A stretch of DNA of 64,000 bases from NCBI RefSeq assembly GCF_029968095.1, contig NZ_JASCIR010000029.1, positions 1 through 64,000 of the forward strand, given 5' to 3'. The stretch comes from Streptomyces solicavernae. Its GTDB lineage: Bacteria > Actinomycetota > Actinomycetes > Streptomycetales > Streptomycetaceae. The notes beneath the pieces are model-generated. The model made no database searches and had not been told where the DNA came from. It saw only the letters and a program-made list of their open reading frames with translations. Of this stretch, positions 1 to 10,026 are shown one piece after another. Every line of letters starts with the position of its first letter. Positions within the stretch are counted from its first letter, which is position 1. A program made the position numbers and the translations under genes.

Positions 1-268
1 CGGTGTCGGACGAAGTCGGAGCTGCATGATCACACTCCGCTTCTGGCGTGCCTTCTTAAGATCTGTGCGATGCTCTGCAGAGAGGGTCGGCGTGATGCTG
101 CGCGGAACCGGCCGTCCACCCAGACCTCCAGCAACCAATGCGGGGAGCTGCCCATCTGGCCGGCGCGCGGCCCTCACCACCTGGCCGAGGGCCTGCGGCA
201 CAGCTCCGTTGTGCCGCCACCGAGTTGCTCGGGTCACGCACGGCCTTCCAGCGTGTCGCAGCCTTGAC

Positions 269-1240
269 TCACCGCAGCCACACCACCAGGAGTCCACTCA
301 AGATGATCAACGACCAGGTGGGCAGTTGTGGTGGAAATGCCGGCCAGGACGGTTCTTCCGGTACGTCGTCCTCTGGGCCATCGGGGTGCGGCAGGAGCGG
401 CGTTTCCATGGGGATGTTGCGGTACCAGAAGTGGTTGAGCCGCGCCCACTGATCTCGCTCATCGCCCTCGATGCCCAGGTGGGTCAGCAGTTCCTGCCGG
501 TACAGGTCGAAGGCGACCCGCACATGTTCACCGTACAAACGGGCCGGCGCCAGCGCGCCGCGGTAGGTGAGCCAGGCGGTGGCGGCACCGGCCCAGTAGC
601 AGGTGAGGAACAGCCACGCCGGACCGTTGACCGCGGCCAGCCACCCGCCGGCGCCGACTGCGACGAGCGATGCCAGAGCGGAGATCGTCACATGGAACTC
701 GATCTCGGCGCGGGCCGCCACCAGGGCGGCGGCGAGTCCCTCCGGGAGCAGCGGGAACAACCGCGGCCAGGTGACCACAGCGTCCAGGCCGTAGCGTTCG
801 TGCGGGTAGCTCTCGGCGGCTCGCAGGATGTTGCCCAAGCGGGTGGGCATGATGTCCCTCATGTCCGCCGGATAGTCCGAGACTGCTCGATCGAAGCCCA
901 GACGGCGAGCCCGCCTGCGGTGCCAGCGGCGGCCGGGCAGCATCACGGCGTCGCCGAGCCGCCCGGGCCACAGTCCCTCGTAACAGCGGATGAGTGACTG
1001 TGAGCGTCCGGACACCACGGCCGCGAGCACCACGGAGACAACGACCGCGCCGGTGCCGGCCAGCACCCGCAGCGTGGCGTCGAGGTTGTTCCACTCGCGC
1101 CACATCCTGGCCGGATCGGTCAGCGTGCTGATGACCACCCCGGTGAGCAGGCTCAGGGTGATGAGGACCGGCAGAAGGGCATTGAGAAGGAAGCGGCGGT
1201 CGAACAGGCTGCTGGTCTCCCTGACGACGGCGGTGAGCAC
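269..1240 (-). CDS. Membrane protein of unknown function, third gene of the CHAT operon
   Basis: This 323-residue protein was not recognised as a named family. A hydrophobic pair of segments lies near the N-terminus (roughly residues 12-70), another pair is central (about 185-235), and a last hydrophobic stretch ends the protein, so it should sit in the cytoplasmic membrane. The GTG start was chosen because a GGAGGG site lies 6 nt upstream, overlapping the end of the preceding gene, whose stop is only 2 nt away. A longer reading frame to 1342 would run through that neighbour. It is translationally coupled to the zinc-ribbon protein and, through it, to the CHAT protease gene, so it probably acts with them. 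The function is unknown. Confidence 0.72.
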   Translation of the reverse strand: MLTAVVRETSSLFDRRFLLNALLPVLITLSLLTGVVISTLTDPARMWREWNNLDATLRVLAGTGAVVVSVVLAAVVSGRSQSLIRCYEGLWPGRLGDAVMLPGRRWHRRRARRLGFDRAVSDYPADMRDIMPTRLGNILRAAESYPHERYGLDAVVTWPRLFPLLPEGLAAALVAARAEIEFHVTISALASLVAVGAGGWLAAVNGPAWLFLTCYWAGAATAWLTYRGALAPARLYGEHVRVAFDLYRQELLTHLGIEGDERDQWARLNHFWYRNIPMETPLLPHPDGPEDDVPEEPSWPAFPPQLPTWSLIILSGLLVVWLR

Positions 1241-1242
1241 GT

Positions 1243-1818
1243 TCAGCCCTCCAGCGTGAGGTCGTGCGCAGGGCCTTCGGGATTTGCGCACCGCGGCGGC
1301 CTGCGCGGATTCCAGTGGTCGAGCGCATTGCGGTGGCCGCACTCCGCACAGGCCACCTGTGCTCTGGGCAGCCGCACACGGCCGGGCAGCGCGCTGTCGG
1401 CGGAGGCGCCCATCGGGCCCATCTCGTTGTCGGGCAGCGGGTGTTCGCCCGAGGCGAGGTAGTCCGTCAGGCGCGACACCGCGAGCACGGCGACCGGCGT
1501 GCGCGCACGCAGGAGCACCAGGCGCGGGATTCCCAGCAGCAGGAGAGTGACGGCGGGAGAGTTGATCAGGTCGACGAGGGTGAGGTCGGCGTCCACCGCG
1601 ATCACCGAGGGCAGCCCCCGCAAGTCGGCCAGGATCTCGGCGTCGGCGTCGGCGTCGGCCAGGTCGGCGGCCGTCACTGTGCCAAGCACACCGCCGTCGT
1701 CGGCGACGACCACTCCGGTTCCCGTCAGCAGTGCTTTCGCGTCGGCCGGGGTGAGGTCGGCGGGCAGGACGGCTATGTCATGGTCGGCGTGCTGTGCGAG
1801 CGGATCCGTGGGCCTCAA
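1243..1818 (-). CDS. CBS-like and zinc-ribbon protein, second gene of the CHAT operon
   Basis: About 191 residues. The first two thirds (HDIAVLPADLTPADAKALL and onward, with a GVLGTVTAADL stretch) look like CBS-type half motifs. The C-terminus carries a CAECGH...RCANP pattern suggesting a small zinc ribbon. The TTG start is inferred: it overlaps the TGA stop of the upstream CHAT gene, a usual coupling arrangement, while the in-frame sequence further upstream is only a shadow of the CHAT gene. The next gene starts 2 nt after its stop. A regulatory or sensor role within the CHAT module is an inference from context; the exact start is uncertain. Confidence 0.6.
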   Translation of the reverse strand: MRPTDPLAQHADHDIAVLPADLTPADAKALLTGTGVVVADDGGVLGTVTAADLADADADAEILADLRGLPSVIAVDADLTLVDLINSPAVTLLLLGIPRLVLLRARTPVAVLAVSRLTDYLASGEHPLPDNEMGPMGASADSALPGRVRLPRAQVACAECGHRNALDHWNPRRPPRCANPEGPAHDLTLEG

Positions 1819-4800
1819 TTCCAGTCTCCGATCAGCACGAATCCGGCCCAGTGACGGGGGTGGGCATAGATCCTCCTGGTGTAGTCGGGCCCGTCGGCAT
1901 GGCCGCGCAGCGCCAGTGCGGCTCTGGCGTGGGCGGCCTGGAGCTCCCGGTCGTCCTGGGGGTCGCCCTCGGAGGTGTCGAGCAGCTCCGCGTAGCCATC
2001 GGCTGCTGCGGCGAAGTCTCTCGCGCGGAACCGGGCGTCGGCCAACTCCCGGGCGAGCACACGGTGTTCGCCTCCGACCCGGGTGCAGTAGGCGACGACG
2101 TCGTCGAGTGTGGCGTCCCGAACCGCGAGCTGGGCCGTGCGCAGCGCCGCCGCCTTGCCCATCCCCGCTTTCCTCGCCCGGTAGAAGGAGTACATCAGCA
2201 GCCCGGTGGCCACCTCGTCCACCGCCCACAGGCTGACCAGCACGGCTGAGGCGCCCGCGTAGATCAGGGCCCTGGTCAGGCCGAACAGTTCGTCGCCCGG
2301 CCTGCGGTGTGCGAGCCCGCTCCGGCAGGCGCTCAGGGTGACCAGGTCGGCCGGGAGCGCCAATCCCAGGACGCGTTCGGCGGTCAGCTGACCGTCGTCC
2401 TTTCCGTCCTGCGCGAGCAGCACCCGGGATCGTTCGGGCTGCTCGGCGTCGAACTCGCCGTGGCAGGCGATGTGGAGCACCGAGACGCCACCGCGGGCGG
2501 CCGCGGTCATCCCGGCGACGGTCGCGTCCGGGCCCACCAGCCGTCGGGGACGGTCGAGCAGCGTGCACACCAGGCTGCTCTGGGCGCGGGAGTGGGCCAG
2601 CGGCCGCTCGGCACGGGAGTCGGCCAGCACCACCGAAGTGCGGGCCGTGGGCCGGTGCTTCGCCTGGCAGTAGCGCATCACGGTGGCGGCGGAGGTGTAG
2701 CAGACGGGGTTGCGCTCCACCAGTGGCCCCCCTTCGGCGTCGACCGCGTGCAGAGGCACACCGTGCAGCAGGTCATGCGGCACGATCCAGATCACCTGCC
2801 CCGGCGCGCTGTGTCGCACCAGCGGCTCGACCAGCGGGCTCAGCGGGTTTCCGTCGTACGGTCCGGCGGTGTGGGCCGCGTCGTACCGGTCGCCCAGCGC
2901 GCGTGCCAGTGCGGGGCGGCCGATCGGTATCCGCACCAGCGTCGGCTCGACGGCACCCGACCGGGCCAGCAGGAGCACGACGGCGTCCTCGGTCACGTGG
3001 TACTCGGCCAGCAGCGCCTGTCCGAGCAGCGGCTCCACTTCTGGGAAGCTCAGCGGGTCGCCACGGCGCAGCTGGGCGTACTCGGCGCCGTGCGCGCCGG
3101 TGGCGGCCATCTCCCGCCAGGTTCGCGCCAGTCGGTCACGGGCGGCACGGAACGCCTCCAGCGCCTGGATCCGCTCGCCGGGTGTGCCCATGGCCGCGCG
3201 TCGGCGCCGCACCTGGGCCAGCTGATCACGTTCGCGGCTCACCAGTTCGGCCGGGACGGCATCGGCGCGCAGCACCGTGGTGTCCCCGAGCTGTTCGAGG
3301 AGGAGCCGGGACCGGGATCGCTCGGCCAGGTCGAACACGGCCCTCGCGGGTCGCTCGGGCCACCCCGCACCGGACGCGGTGGCCAGCAGGGCGATCTGCC
3401 GCGTGTGCAGATCTTCGAACCAGCCGTTGATCCGCAGGCGCAGCTGCTCGTCGACGACCTCGTCGCGGAAGCGTTCCCGCAGCCCTAGTGCGTCGCCCAG
3501 TGTGTCGAACGCGGCCTGCGGGGCGTCCTTCGTCTGCACCCGGGCCAGTTCCATCAGGATGTCCATGGCCATCAGCTGCTGGGAGTTGGCTTCCAGCAGC
3601 TTGGCGGCTGCGCGTAGATCCTGGGCGGCCTCGGAGCGCCGCCCCCGCCGCCAGCGTTCCATGCCGCGCTCGACCAGCCGCCGGGCGGGACCGTCGCCCG
3701 GCATCCGGGACGGGCCGGGTGCGTCGTCCCCGGCCGGTTCGGGGGACGGTGGCGGGCCGCCCACCAGCGGAGACCAGGGCGGGTGCGCACTGTGGAGATC
3801 GATGATCGGGGGCCGGTCGGCGGCTCGTTCCTGTCTCCGGTACTCCTGTTCGTCCGCCGTGCACAGCGTCGCGCCCGCCCACCGGCGGGTCGGTGTCAGC
3901 AGCCCCGTATCACCGGCGAGGGCCCTGCGTTCGGCCGCGGCCTCGCCGATGCGGTCCAGCCGTTCGGCCAGGACGCGGGCGCGGTACAGCCGCACGAGGG
4001 CGGCGAAGTCCGGCAGCCCCGCGTCGGTGAACGCGGCCGTCGCCGTGCGATAGCAGGCCTCGGCTCCCGTCCAGTCCGCCTCGGCCTCCAGCACCTGCCC
4101 CTTGCTGAAGGAGCAGTTGGCCCGCGCCCGTGCGACCACGTCCGCCGCCGCGTACGGCTCGGCCGCGTCGACCAGTTCCTCGGCCGCGTCCAGCCAGGCA
4201 TTCCCTTCGGCGACGGCCGCGTCCGCCGGGGGCCAGCGGCGTTGCGCGTACTCCGGCCAACGGTATTTCCCGTACTGCCCCGTCAGGCATACGACGGCCA
4301 GCGCGGCCATGGTGTTCGGCAGCGCCAGCCCGGTCGGCCCGCGCACCTCGTCGTTCAGCCAGGCTTCGGCGACGTGGGCGTCGTAGGAGGTGTTGTCCCG
4401 GTGGAAGTTCTGGGCGGACAGCACTCTGGTCCACCACAGCGGCGAGGCGTCCGCGGGAATCCGGCGGCCCAGCTCCACCAGTGCGGACACCGAGGTCACG
4501 ATGGATACCAGCCATGCCGTGTTCGAAGGCTGCACCAGGTAGCCGTAGGCCAGCACCGTGCCGTTGGCGAAACTGCCGACGATCTGGGCCCATGGCCAGG
4601 CCGACCGGACCGGAAAGCCGAGCACGATGGTGACCATCACCTGGGTCGCCACCATCGCGACGAGGGTGGCGGAGAACTCGGACCAGTCGTCGGGCAGGGC
4701 GTGGCGATCACCTGCGACCACCACCAGGAGGATGCCCACGTGGATGACGATGTCCGTCGTCAGATACCGACGCCGGTCGTAGCGGCTCATCCGCCGGGTA

Positions 4801-5327
4801 CCGGCTCGGCCGGCCCAGCACACCGCCGTCGCCAATACCCCCACGAACAGTGCGTGCGCAGGGGATATCCGGGGAGTCGGCCGGTCGAGGACGACCACAG
4901 ACACCGCTGTCACCAGCGGCGTCCAGACCAGCAGCCACGACACCGCCGACACCAGTCGGCCCCATGCCTCCACGGGCCGGCCCGTCTCGCCGGACAGCGC
5001 GGCCTTCAGACGGCGCTCGTAGGCGAACCACCGCGACACCCGCAACCCCGGGGCGCTGGTCCCCAGCAGGTGCGCGGCGAACGCACCGGCCGCCGGATAC
5101 ACCCACCACTCCCACCCCATCGGGACGGAGTGCCGGACCACGGCGACCACGGCGTACCCGAGAGCGAACGTGGGTGCCCACAAACCCGCCATGACGGCGG
5201 AGACGACGAACAGGACGCGTCCCGTCACGTCGCCCTGGAATGTCTCGGCCCAGCCCGTGAAGCCGAGCAGCACGCCCGCAGGCAGTCCCAGAAGGTGTCG
5301 CACGCCGCGTCCCACGCCGCTCATCAT
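1815..5327 (-). CDS. Membrane-anchored TPR-CHAT caspase-like protease
   Basis: This protein has about 1170 residues. The first roughly 260 contain several hydrophobic segments, the middle (about 300-750) is alanine-rich and helical like TPR repeats with a proline-rich linker, and the C-terminal third is a CHAT domain. The expected catalytic dyad is visible: a histidine in HIACHGEF (about residue 956) and a cysteine in LSACRSG (about residue 1001), followed by the typical GASAVLVSLWAVDE strand-helix. CHAT proteins are caspase-like peptidases, often triggered by a sensor and used in signalling or immunity. The start is one of two adjacent ATG codons behind GGGG; the reading frame stays open to about 6029 but would cover the divergent gene. 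It heads a coupled three-gene operon. Its substrate is unknown. Confidence 0.87.
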   Translation of the reverse strand: MMSGVGRGVRHLLGLPAGVLLGFTGWAETFQGDVTGRVLFVVSAVMAGLWAPTFALGYAVVAVVRHSVPMGWEWWVYPAAGAFAAHLLGTSAPGLRVSRWFAYERRLKAALSGETGRPVEAWGRLVSAVSWLLVWTPLVTAVSVVVLDRPTPRISPAHALFVGVLATAVCWAGRAGTRRMSRYDRRRYLTTDIVIHVGILLVVVAGDRHALPDDWSEFSATLVAMVATQVMVTIVLGFPVRSAWPWAQIVGSFANGTVLAYGYLVQPSNTAWLVSIVTSVSALVELGRRIPADASPLWWTRVLSAQNFHRDNTSYDAHVAEAWLNDEVRGPTGLALPNTMAALAVVCLTGQYGKYRWPEYAQRRWPPADAAVAEGNAWLDAAEELVDAAEPYAAADVVARARANCSFSKGQVLEAEADWTGAEACYRTATAAFTDAGLPDFAALVRLYRARVLAERLDRIGEAAAERRALAGDTGLLTPTRRWAGATLCTADEQEYRRQERAADRPPIIDLHSAHPPWSPLVGGPPPSPEPAGDDAPGPSRMPGDGPARRLVERGMERWRRGRRSEAAQDLRAAAKLLEANSQQLMAMDILMELARVQTKDAPQAAFDTLGDALGLRERFRDEVVDEQLRLRINGWFEDLHTRQIALLATASGAGWPERPARAVFDLAERSRSRLLLEQLGDTTVLRADAVPAELVSRERDQLAQVRRRRAAMGTPGERIQALEAFRAARDRLARTWREMAATGAHGAEYAQLRRGDPLSFPEVEPLLGQALLAEYHVTEDAVVLLLARSGAVEPTLVRIPIGRPALARALGDRYDAAHTAGPYDGNPLSPLVEPLVRHSAPGQVIWIVPHDLLHGVPLHAVDAEGGPLVERNPVCYTSAATVMRYCQAKHRPTARTSVVLADSRAERPLAHSRAQSSLVCTLLDRPRRLVGPDATVAGMTAAARGGVSVLHIACHGEFDAEQPERSRVLLAQDGKDDGQLTAERVLGLALPADLVTLSACRSGLAHRRPGDELFGLTRALIYAGASAVLVSLWAVDEVATGLLMYSFYRARKAGMGKAAALRTAQLAVRDATLDDVVAYCTRVGGEHRVLARELADARFRARDFAAAADGYAELLDTSEGDPQDDRELQAAHARAALALRGHADGPDYTRRIYAHPRHWAGFVLIGDWN

Positions 5328-5379
5328 CCCCGACGGTCTGTCAACTTCACAATGAGGCCGGTACGTTGCTGAGGATCGG

Positions 5380-7281
5380 ATGACGCGGAGGGCGGCGGCG
5401 GAGGCTGACGTGATCATCGAGAGCGCCGGCTCGGACCCGTCCGAGTTCATTCGGGCGTTGTTGGTGGGCACCGGCCTCGTCTTCGCACTGCTGCGGTGGC
5501 GCGAGGCACGAACAGGGACTCCACGTGGACGGTTCCTCCTCGGAGCCGACCTGGTCCTCGCGGTCGCCCTGGTGCCGCTCTCCGGACGGTTCGACGATCT
5601 GGTGACCTCACTCGCCCGGCAGTCGGCGCTGATCCCGCTCGCGGCCGGTCTGGTCGCGGGACTTGCGGGTATGGCCACCACGGGGCTGGCCGCCGCCGCG
5701 GTGTTCGCCCTGGACGGTGGCGGGACGAGCACCCTCGCCTGGGTCGTCTCGCCCCTCCTGGTCGGCGCGGCATTGCGCACCGTTCGCCACAAGCCGGAAA
5801 TCCCGCCCCGCTTGGATCCGTTGTTGCAGACAGGACTGTTCCAACCATCCCGCGGCATGGTCCGGGAACTGCCGGGTGGGATGACTCCCGCCCTTCCGGG
5901 CCCGTCCGACGTGTTCTGGGCAGTGACGGCCAGACTGGTCTGCGTCGTCCCTCTGCTGCTGGTGTTCCTGATTCCCGGAGACGGGGAGCTGAGCGCGAGG
6001 ATCGGCGGCGGGCTGCTCCTGTGGGCCATGCTTCTCGCCTATGACCGGGCCCGACGGCCCTTGCTGATGCCGCATCGCCGCCTGGCCCGCATCACCGACA
6101 CCGGCGTGTTCCTGGTGCTTCTCGTAGTGGCCGCCGGGCCGCTCGGCGAGCTGGTGGCGCGGTGGTGGTCGTCCCATCCATCGGTCGACCAGTGGTGGGT
6201 GGCTCTGTTCGCCTTCGTCCTGGCGATGGTTCACCCGCTGGCCGAGCCGCGCTTCGACGGGAGACGACGCTCCTGGCTGCTCACTCGTTCTACGCGGTTC
6301 CTCTTCGGCGCCCACCAGCTCATTCTGGTGGCCGCGGCCTTCCCCTTCCTTGTCGGCGGCGTGTTCCACCCGACGCGGAAACTGATGGAGGCCTCAGCCC
6401 TGGCTCTCGCCATCGGGTTCTTCCGCGGGGCGTTGACCGCGGTCCATGCAACTACCGGCAACCGGCACATCGCGGACGTGATGCTCTTGCTGAAGGCGCC
6501 GTCCGGTGGGCGGGAGCGACTGCTCGACCAATGGGTGTCCGACACGTTCTACCGACGCAGGTGGTGGCTGATACCTCGCCCCTGGGACTACTCACTGCCG
6601 CGGATGACGGCGGTTCTGGCCCAGCTCAGTGCCGAATCCTCGGTCGCCACCGCGGGCGTGTACTGGCATCTGGTCTGGGGTGAGCGCGTGAGACTCGACC
6701 ACTCGTCCGTCACCGGGCTCCTCAAGCTGGCGGACCAGATCCTGGACCGGGTGGACGCCTGCTTTCCGTCGATACGGGCAACCAGCCTGCACCGAGCACA
6801 GCAGACAGCCCGCGCCGACGTCGCGTGCCACCGCAGCAACGTGGCGCAGTACCTGCACGACTTCGAGGGCATCGTGGCCGCGGCGAACCAGGCCGCCGAC
6901 CACTACACAGCGATCGACGCCCCGTCCCACGCCGCCGTCGTACGGATCTTCGCCGCCGACCGGCTGTCCGACGTCGGACAGCACGAGACCGCAGCGGCCC
7001 TGCTCTCGGTCATCCCGGGGGACCTGCCGCCGGCCGTCCGCCGACTGCTCCTCATCAGCCGGGCGGCCTCGGCCCATCGCACTCACCGCACCACAGCCGC
7101 CCGCGCTCTGCTGACCGCGGCAAGAGCCATCCCCGCACGCACCATTGTTGACTTCCGCAAGGCCTTCGCTGCCGAGAGGATCGCCTTTCCCTCGTTCGCG
7201 GAGGGCGCTCGAAGCGCCATGATCACGGCCGAACTGCACCTCGATCGTGCACTCGGCGGCACCCACCCGAGCACGCATTGA
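5380..7281 (+). CDS. Large polytopic membrane protein with repeat-like C-terminal half
   Basis: 633 residues from the ATG used here; a GTG at 5410 with GGAGG 5 nt upstream is an equally good start. Many hydrophobic segments fill the first 370 residues (for example the stretches around LAAGLVAGLAGMA and GVFLVLLVVAAG). The last 200 residues are soluble and helical, with TPR-like character. Its architecture parallels the N-terminal two thirds of the divergent CHAT protein, which begins only about 50 bp away, so the pair probably share a promoter region. No enzyme motif was found. A role as a partner, receptor or target of the CHAT module is an inference from this layout. Confidence 0.75.
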   Translation: MTRRAAAEADVIIESAGSDPSEFIRALLVGTGLVFALLRWREARTGTPRGRFLLGADLVLAVALVPLSGRFDDLVTSLARQSALIPLAAGLVAGLAGMATTGLAAAAVFALDGGGTSTLAWVVSPLLVGAALRTVRHKPEIPPRLDPLLQTGLFQPSRGMVRELPGGMTPALPGPSDVFWAVTARLVCVVPLLLVFLIPGDGELSARIGGGLLLWAMLLAYDRARRPLLMPHRRLARITDTGVFLVLLVVAAGPLGELVARWWSSHPSVDQWWVALFAFVLAMVHPLAEPRFDGRRRSWLLTRSTRFLFGAHQLILVAAAFPFLVGGVFHPTRKLMEASALALAIGFFRGALTAVHATTGNRHIADVMLLLKAPSGGRERLLDQWVSDTFYRRRWWLIPRPWDYSLPRMTAVLAQLSAESSVATAGVYWHLVWGERVRLDHSSVTGLLKLADQILDRVDACFPSIRATSLHRAQQTARADVACHRSNVAQYLHDFEGIVAAANQAADHYTAIDAPSHAAVVRIFAADRLSDVGQHETAAALLSVIPGDLPPAVRRLLLISRAASAHRTHRTTAARALLTAARAIPARTIVDFRKAFAAERIAFPSFAEGARSAMITAELHLDRALGGTHPSTH

Positions 7282-8260
7282 CTCATATGGCGGATGGACA
7301 GCGCGGCCGCTGTCTGCGCCCCGGCGGAACGCGGATCCTCCCAGGCCGCCGTGCCCAACATCGCCTGCGCGCTGCTTGCCTCGCCAGCCAGGATCTCGTT
7401 CATCGACCCGGGTACTTCGCAAGAGCGCACGAAGTTGATCGTCAGAAGTTCGTGAGTTCTCTACACGGGAAGGTGAACGTCATCGCTCTCCGCCCGCCCA
7501 TTTGTCGTGCTGCTCCACTTGATCATTGCGTGGCATGCGAGGCCCGTCTCGGCGTCACGGCCGGCCTTCCGGACGATCGGGGGCGTGGGAGGGCTGGGAG
7601 GATGTTGCCGCACTGCCGGCCTCAGAACAAGTCGACGGCGTCATCGGCGTCGACACCCACCGCGACACCCTCACCGCAGCCGCCGTCGGTGACCGTCCGG
7701 CCCAGGCCCTCAAGCACCGGATGACGACGCGGGCCATGCGGTCAACCGCTCAGCGCATCCAAGTCCTGCAGGCCGAGGCGAAGGAGCTCGAGAACGAGAT
7801 CCTCGCACTGGTGCGACAGCAAGCCCCCGACCGGCAGCGCAACAACATGTCGTCCGACCGGAAGGCGGGAACGGTCATGTCCGGTTCGACCACGTCCAGT
7901 ACGGCCGCTGTTCCGAAGGCCCGTCGGCGGCGCTCCCGGGCGCGCCCCGCCTCCGCCCGGCGAACGAACCAGGCCGGCTTCGGCCGCACAGCGTCTGGGG
8001 CCCACTCTGGTGACCGGCATCGGGGGGATCCAGCGCGGAACGCCGCAGCCAGGGACGTAGGGACGCGGATCACCGTCCTCGTCGCCCGCACGGCCAATCG
8101 CGTGATCGCCGCGGCCAAGGCGGGAGCGCACCGCAACACGGCGGCTGTGGTGAGGCAGGTGGACGGAGTTGCGTGGGCGGGCCGGCGGCACCGCGCTCGC
8201 CGGGGAGATGCCGAGGAGAGCGGCGAGCGCACCGGTCACGTCGACGAGGACGGCAGGCCT
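7282..8260. other. Region without an intact gene
   Basis: About 980 bp lie between the membrane protein gene and the small gene at the end of the TauD operon. The only recognisable content is an IS110 transposase remnant near 7631-7835. Several open frames cross the rest on both strands, but their translations are arginine/proline-rich GC-driven text without family resemblance. Confidence 0.6.
7631..7835 (+). pseudogene. IS110-family transposase remnant
   Basis: The translation VDGVIGVDTHRDTLTAAAV is the N-terminal RuvC-like DEDD signature of IS110 transposases. It runs almost directly into RSTAQRIQVLQAEAKELE, which resembles the central helical region of the same family. Most of the DEDD domain and the whole C-terminal serine domain are missing, so this is an internally deleted, inactive relic. 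No terminal repeats were seen, as is usual for IS110 elements. Confidence 0.6.
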
Positions 8261-8542
8261 TTACGGAGCGCCGGTCAGGTGGCGCCAGCCGTCCATGCCG
8301 GCCTTGGTCTCGGGGGAGGTGTTCTCGATGATGCGGACGAGGATCCGACGGAGGTGGGGCGGCTGGTGCCGCAGGCCCAGGGACTCCATGGCGTCGAGCA
8401 GTTGGAGCAGACCGGTCCGCTGGTGGTCGGGGAGTTGAGGCAGGGCGGCTGCGGATTGTGCGGCGGCATCGTCGGCCGCGCCCAGCGTGGTGGCCAGCGC
8501 CGCGATGCCGGCCCGCTGTATGTCGGTGAGTGAAGTGCTCAT
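8261..8542 (-). CDS. Small soluble protein of unknown function
   Basis: 93 residues beginning MSTSLTDIQRAGIAALA. The ATG at 8542 is preferred over upstream codons because it begins the conserved-looking helical text; an AGAGG lies about 10 nt before it. The protein is helical, without signal peptide or membrane segment. It is the last gene of the TetR-TauD-MFS-ligase-dehydrogenase operon, 31 nt after the aldehyde dehydrogenase stop, so it is probably co-transcribed. A role in that pathway is inferred only from position. Confidence 0.55.
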   Translation of the reverse strand: MSTSLTDIQRAGIAALATTLGAADDAAAQSAAALPQLPDHQRTGLLQLLDAMESLGLRHQPPHLRRILVRIIENTSPETKAGMDGWRHLTGAP

Positions 8543-8573
8543 CTGGATATCGCCTCTGGGATCGGGAAAGCGG

Positions 8574-9995
8574 TCAGGGCAGTTGGATGGCCTTGGTCTC
8601 AAGGAACTCCTCGAGACCGTGGGTTCCGAGTTCGCGTCCGGCGCCGGACTGCTTGTAGCCGCCGAAGGGGGCGTGGTGGTTCCAGGGGGCGCCGTTGATC
8701 TCGACCTGGCCGCTGCGGATGCGGCGCGCGACGCGCTGGGCGCGGTCGAGGTCGGCGGAGAACACGCCGGCGTTGAGTCCGTAAGAGGTGTCGTTGGCGA
8801 TGCGGATCGCGTCGTCCTCGTCGTCGTACGCCTGGATGACGAGTACCGGGCCGAAGATCTCTTCCTGGACGATGGCCATGTCGCGGGTGGTGTCGGAGAA
8901 GACGGTGGGTTGTACGTAGTAGCCGGCGTCGAGGCCCTCGGGCGGTTCCGTTCCGCCGGTCACCAGCCGGGCGCCCTCTGCGATGCCGCGGCGTATGTAG
9001 TCGCGCACGGTCTCGCGCTGCCGGTCGGAGATGACCGGGCCGAGAACGGTGCCGGGCTCGAACGGGTCGCCGACCGGGATGGCCTCGGCGATGGTCTTGG
9101 CGATCTGCTCGGCCTCCGCAAGGCGGGCGCGGGGCACGATCAGCCGGGTCAGTGCGGAGCAGGTCTGTCCGGTGTTGAGGAAGCAGGCCGTCACGCCGCG
9201 GGTCACGGCGGTGGTGAGGTCGGCGTCGTCCAGGACGACGAGCGGGGACTTTCCGCCCAGTTCGAGGGCGACCCGCTTGACCGTGGCGGCTGCGAGTTCC
9301 GCGACCCGGCGCCCGGCCCGTGTCGACCCGGTGAAGGACACCATGTCGACGTCCGGGTGCGCGGTGATGGCTTCGCCGACGACGGCGCCCGTGCCGCTTA
9401 CGAGGTTGAACACCCCATCGGGCAGGCCGACTTCGTGGAGTATGTCGGCGAGGACGAAGGCGTTGAGGGGTGCTGCCTCGCTGGGTTTGAGGACGACGGT
9501 GCAGCCGGCGGCCAGGGCCGGGGCGACCTTCGCGGCGATCTGGTGCAGCGGGTAGTTCCACGGGGTGATGGCGCCGACCACGCCGATCGGTTCGCGTACG
9601 ACGAGGGAGTTGTGCAGCTGTTCGGTGAAGGCGTAGGAGCGGGCGAGTTCGGCGGCTGTGGCGAACGACATGACGGGCAGGCCGACTTGGATGAGGTTGC
9701 TGTGGAGGTAGGGCATGCCGACCTCTTGGCTGATCAGGGTGGCCAGCTCGGTCTGACGGTCGAGGAGCGCCTCGACGGCGCGGTCGAGCAGCTTCGCACG
9801 CTGTTCGGCGGGGGTCTGCGACCAGTCCTCGAAGGCCCGTCGGGCTGCGCTCACCGCGCGGTCGACGTCCTCGGCGGTGGCGGCGGGGGTGCTGCCCGTG
9901 ATCTGTTCGGTCGCGGCGTTGACAACTTGTGTGGTCTCGCTGCCGGTGGACGGGTACCAGGCCCCGTCGACGTAGATCTTGCTGCGGTGGTTCAT
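8574..9995 (-). CDS. NAD(P)-dependent aldehyde dehydrogenase
   Basis: 473 residues, the normal length for an aldehyde dehydrogenase superfamily member, oxidising an aldehyde to the carboxylic acid. Visible motifs include the TPWNYPL cofactor loop, FTGSTRAGRR, the general base glutamate in ALELGGKSP (about residue 245) and the nucleophilic cysteine in NTGQTCSALT (about residue 279). The start has an AAGGAGAG site a few bases upstream. The gene lies between an acyl-CoA ligase and a small unknown gene in one operon. The likely substrate is an aldehyde released by the upstream TauD-type dioxygenase, with the acid then activated by the ligase; that order of steps is inferred. Confidence 0.93.
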   Translation of the reverse strand: MNHRSKIYVDGAWYPSTGSETTQVVNAATEQITGSTPAATAEDVDRAVSAARRAFEDWSQTPAEQRAKLLDRAVEALLDRQTELATLISQEVGMPYLHSNLIQVGLPVMSFATAAELARSYAFTEQLHNSLVVREPIGVVGAITPWNYPLHQIAAKVAPALAAGCTVVLKPSEAAPLNAFVLADILHEVGLPDGVFNLVSGTGAVVGEAITAHPDVDMVSFTGSTRAGRRVAELAAATVKRVALELGGKSPLVVLDDADLTTAVTRGVTACFLNTGQTCSALTRLIVPRARLAEAEQIAKTIAEAIPVGDPFEPGTVLGPVISDRQRETVRDYIRRGIAEGARLVTGGTEPPEGLDAGYYVQPTVFSDTTRDMAIVQEEIFGPVLVIQAYDDEDDAIRIANDTSYGLNAGVFSADLDRAQRVARRIRSGQVEINGAPWNHHAPFGGYKQSGAGRELGTHGLEEFLETKAIQLP

Positions 9996-10026
9996 CGGTT
10001 TGCTCTCCTTGGGAGTCGGGACGGCG

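Noticed and set aside
26..997. Long plus-strand frame of 323 codons at the left end
   Set aside because: It is the antisense shadow of the membrane protein gene at 269-1240, lacks any family resemblance and has no ribosome site.
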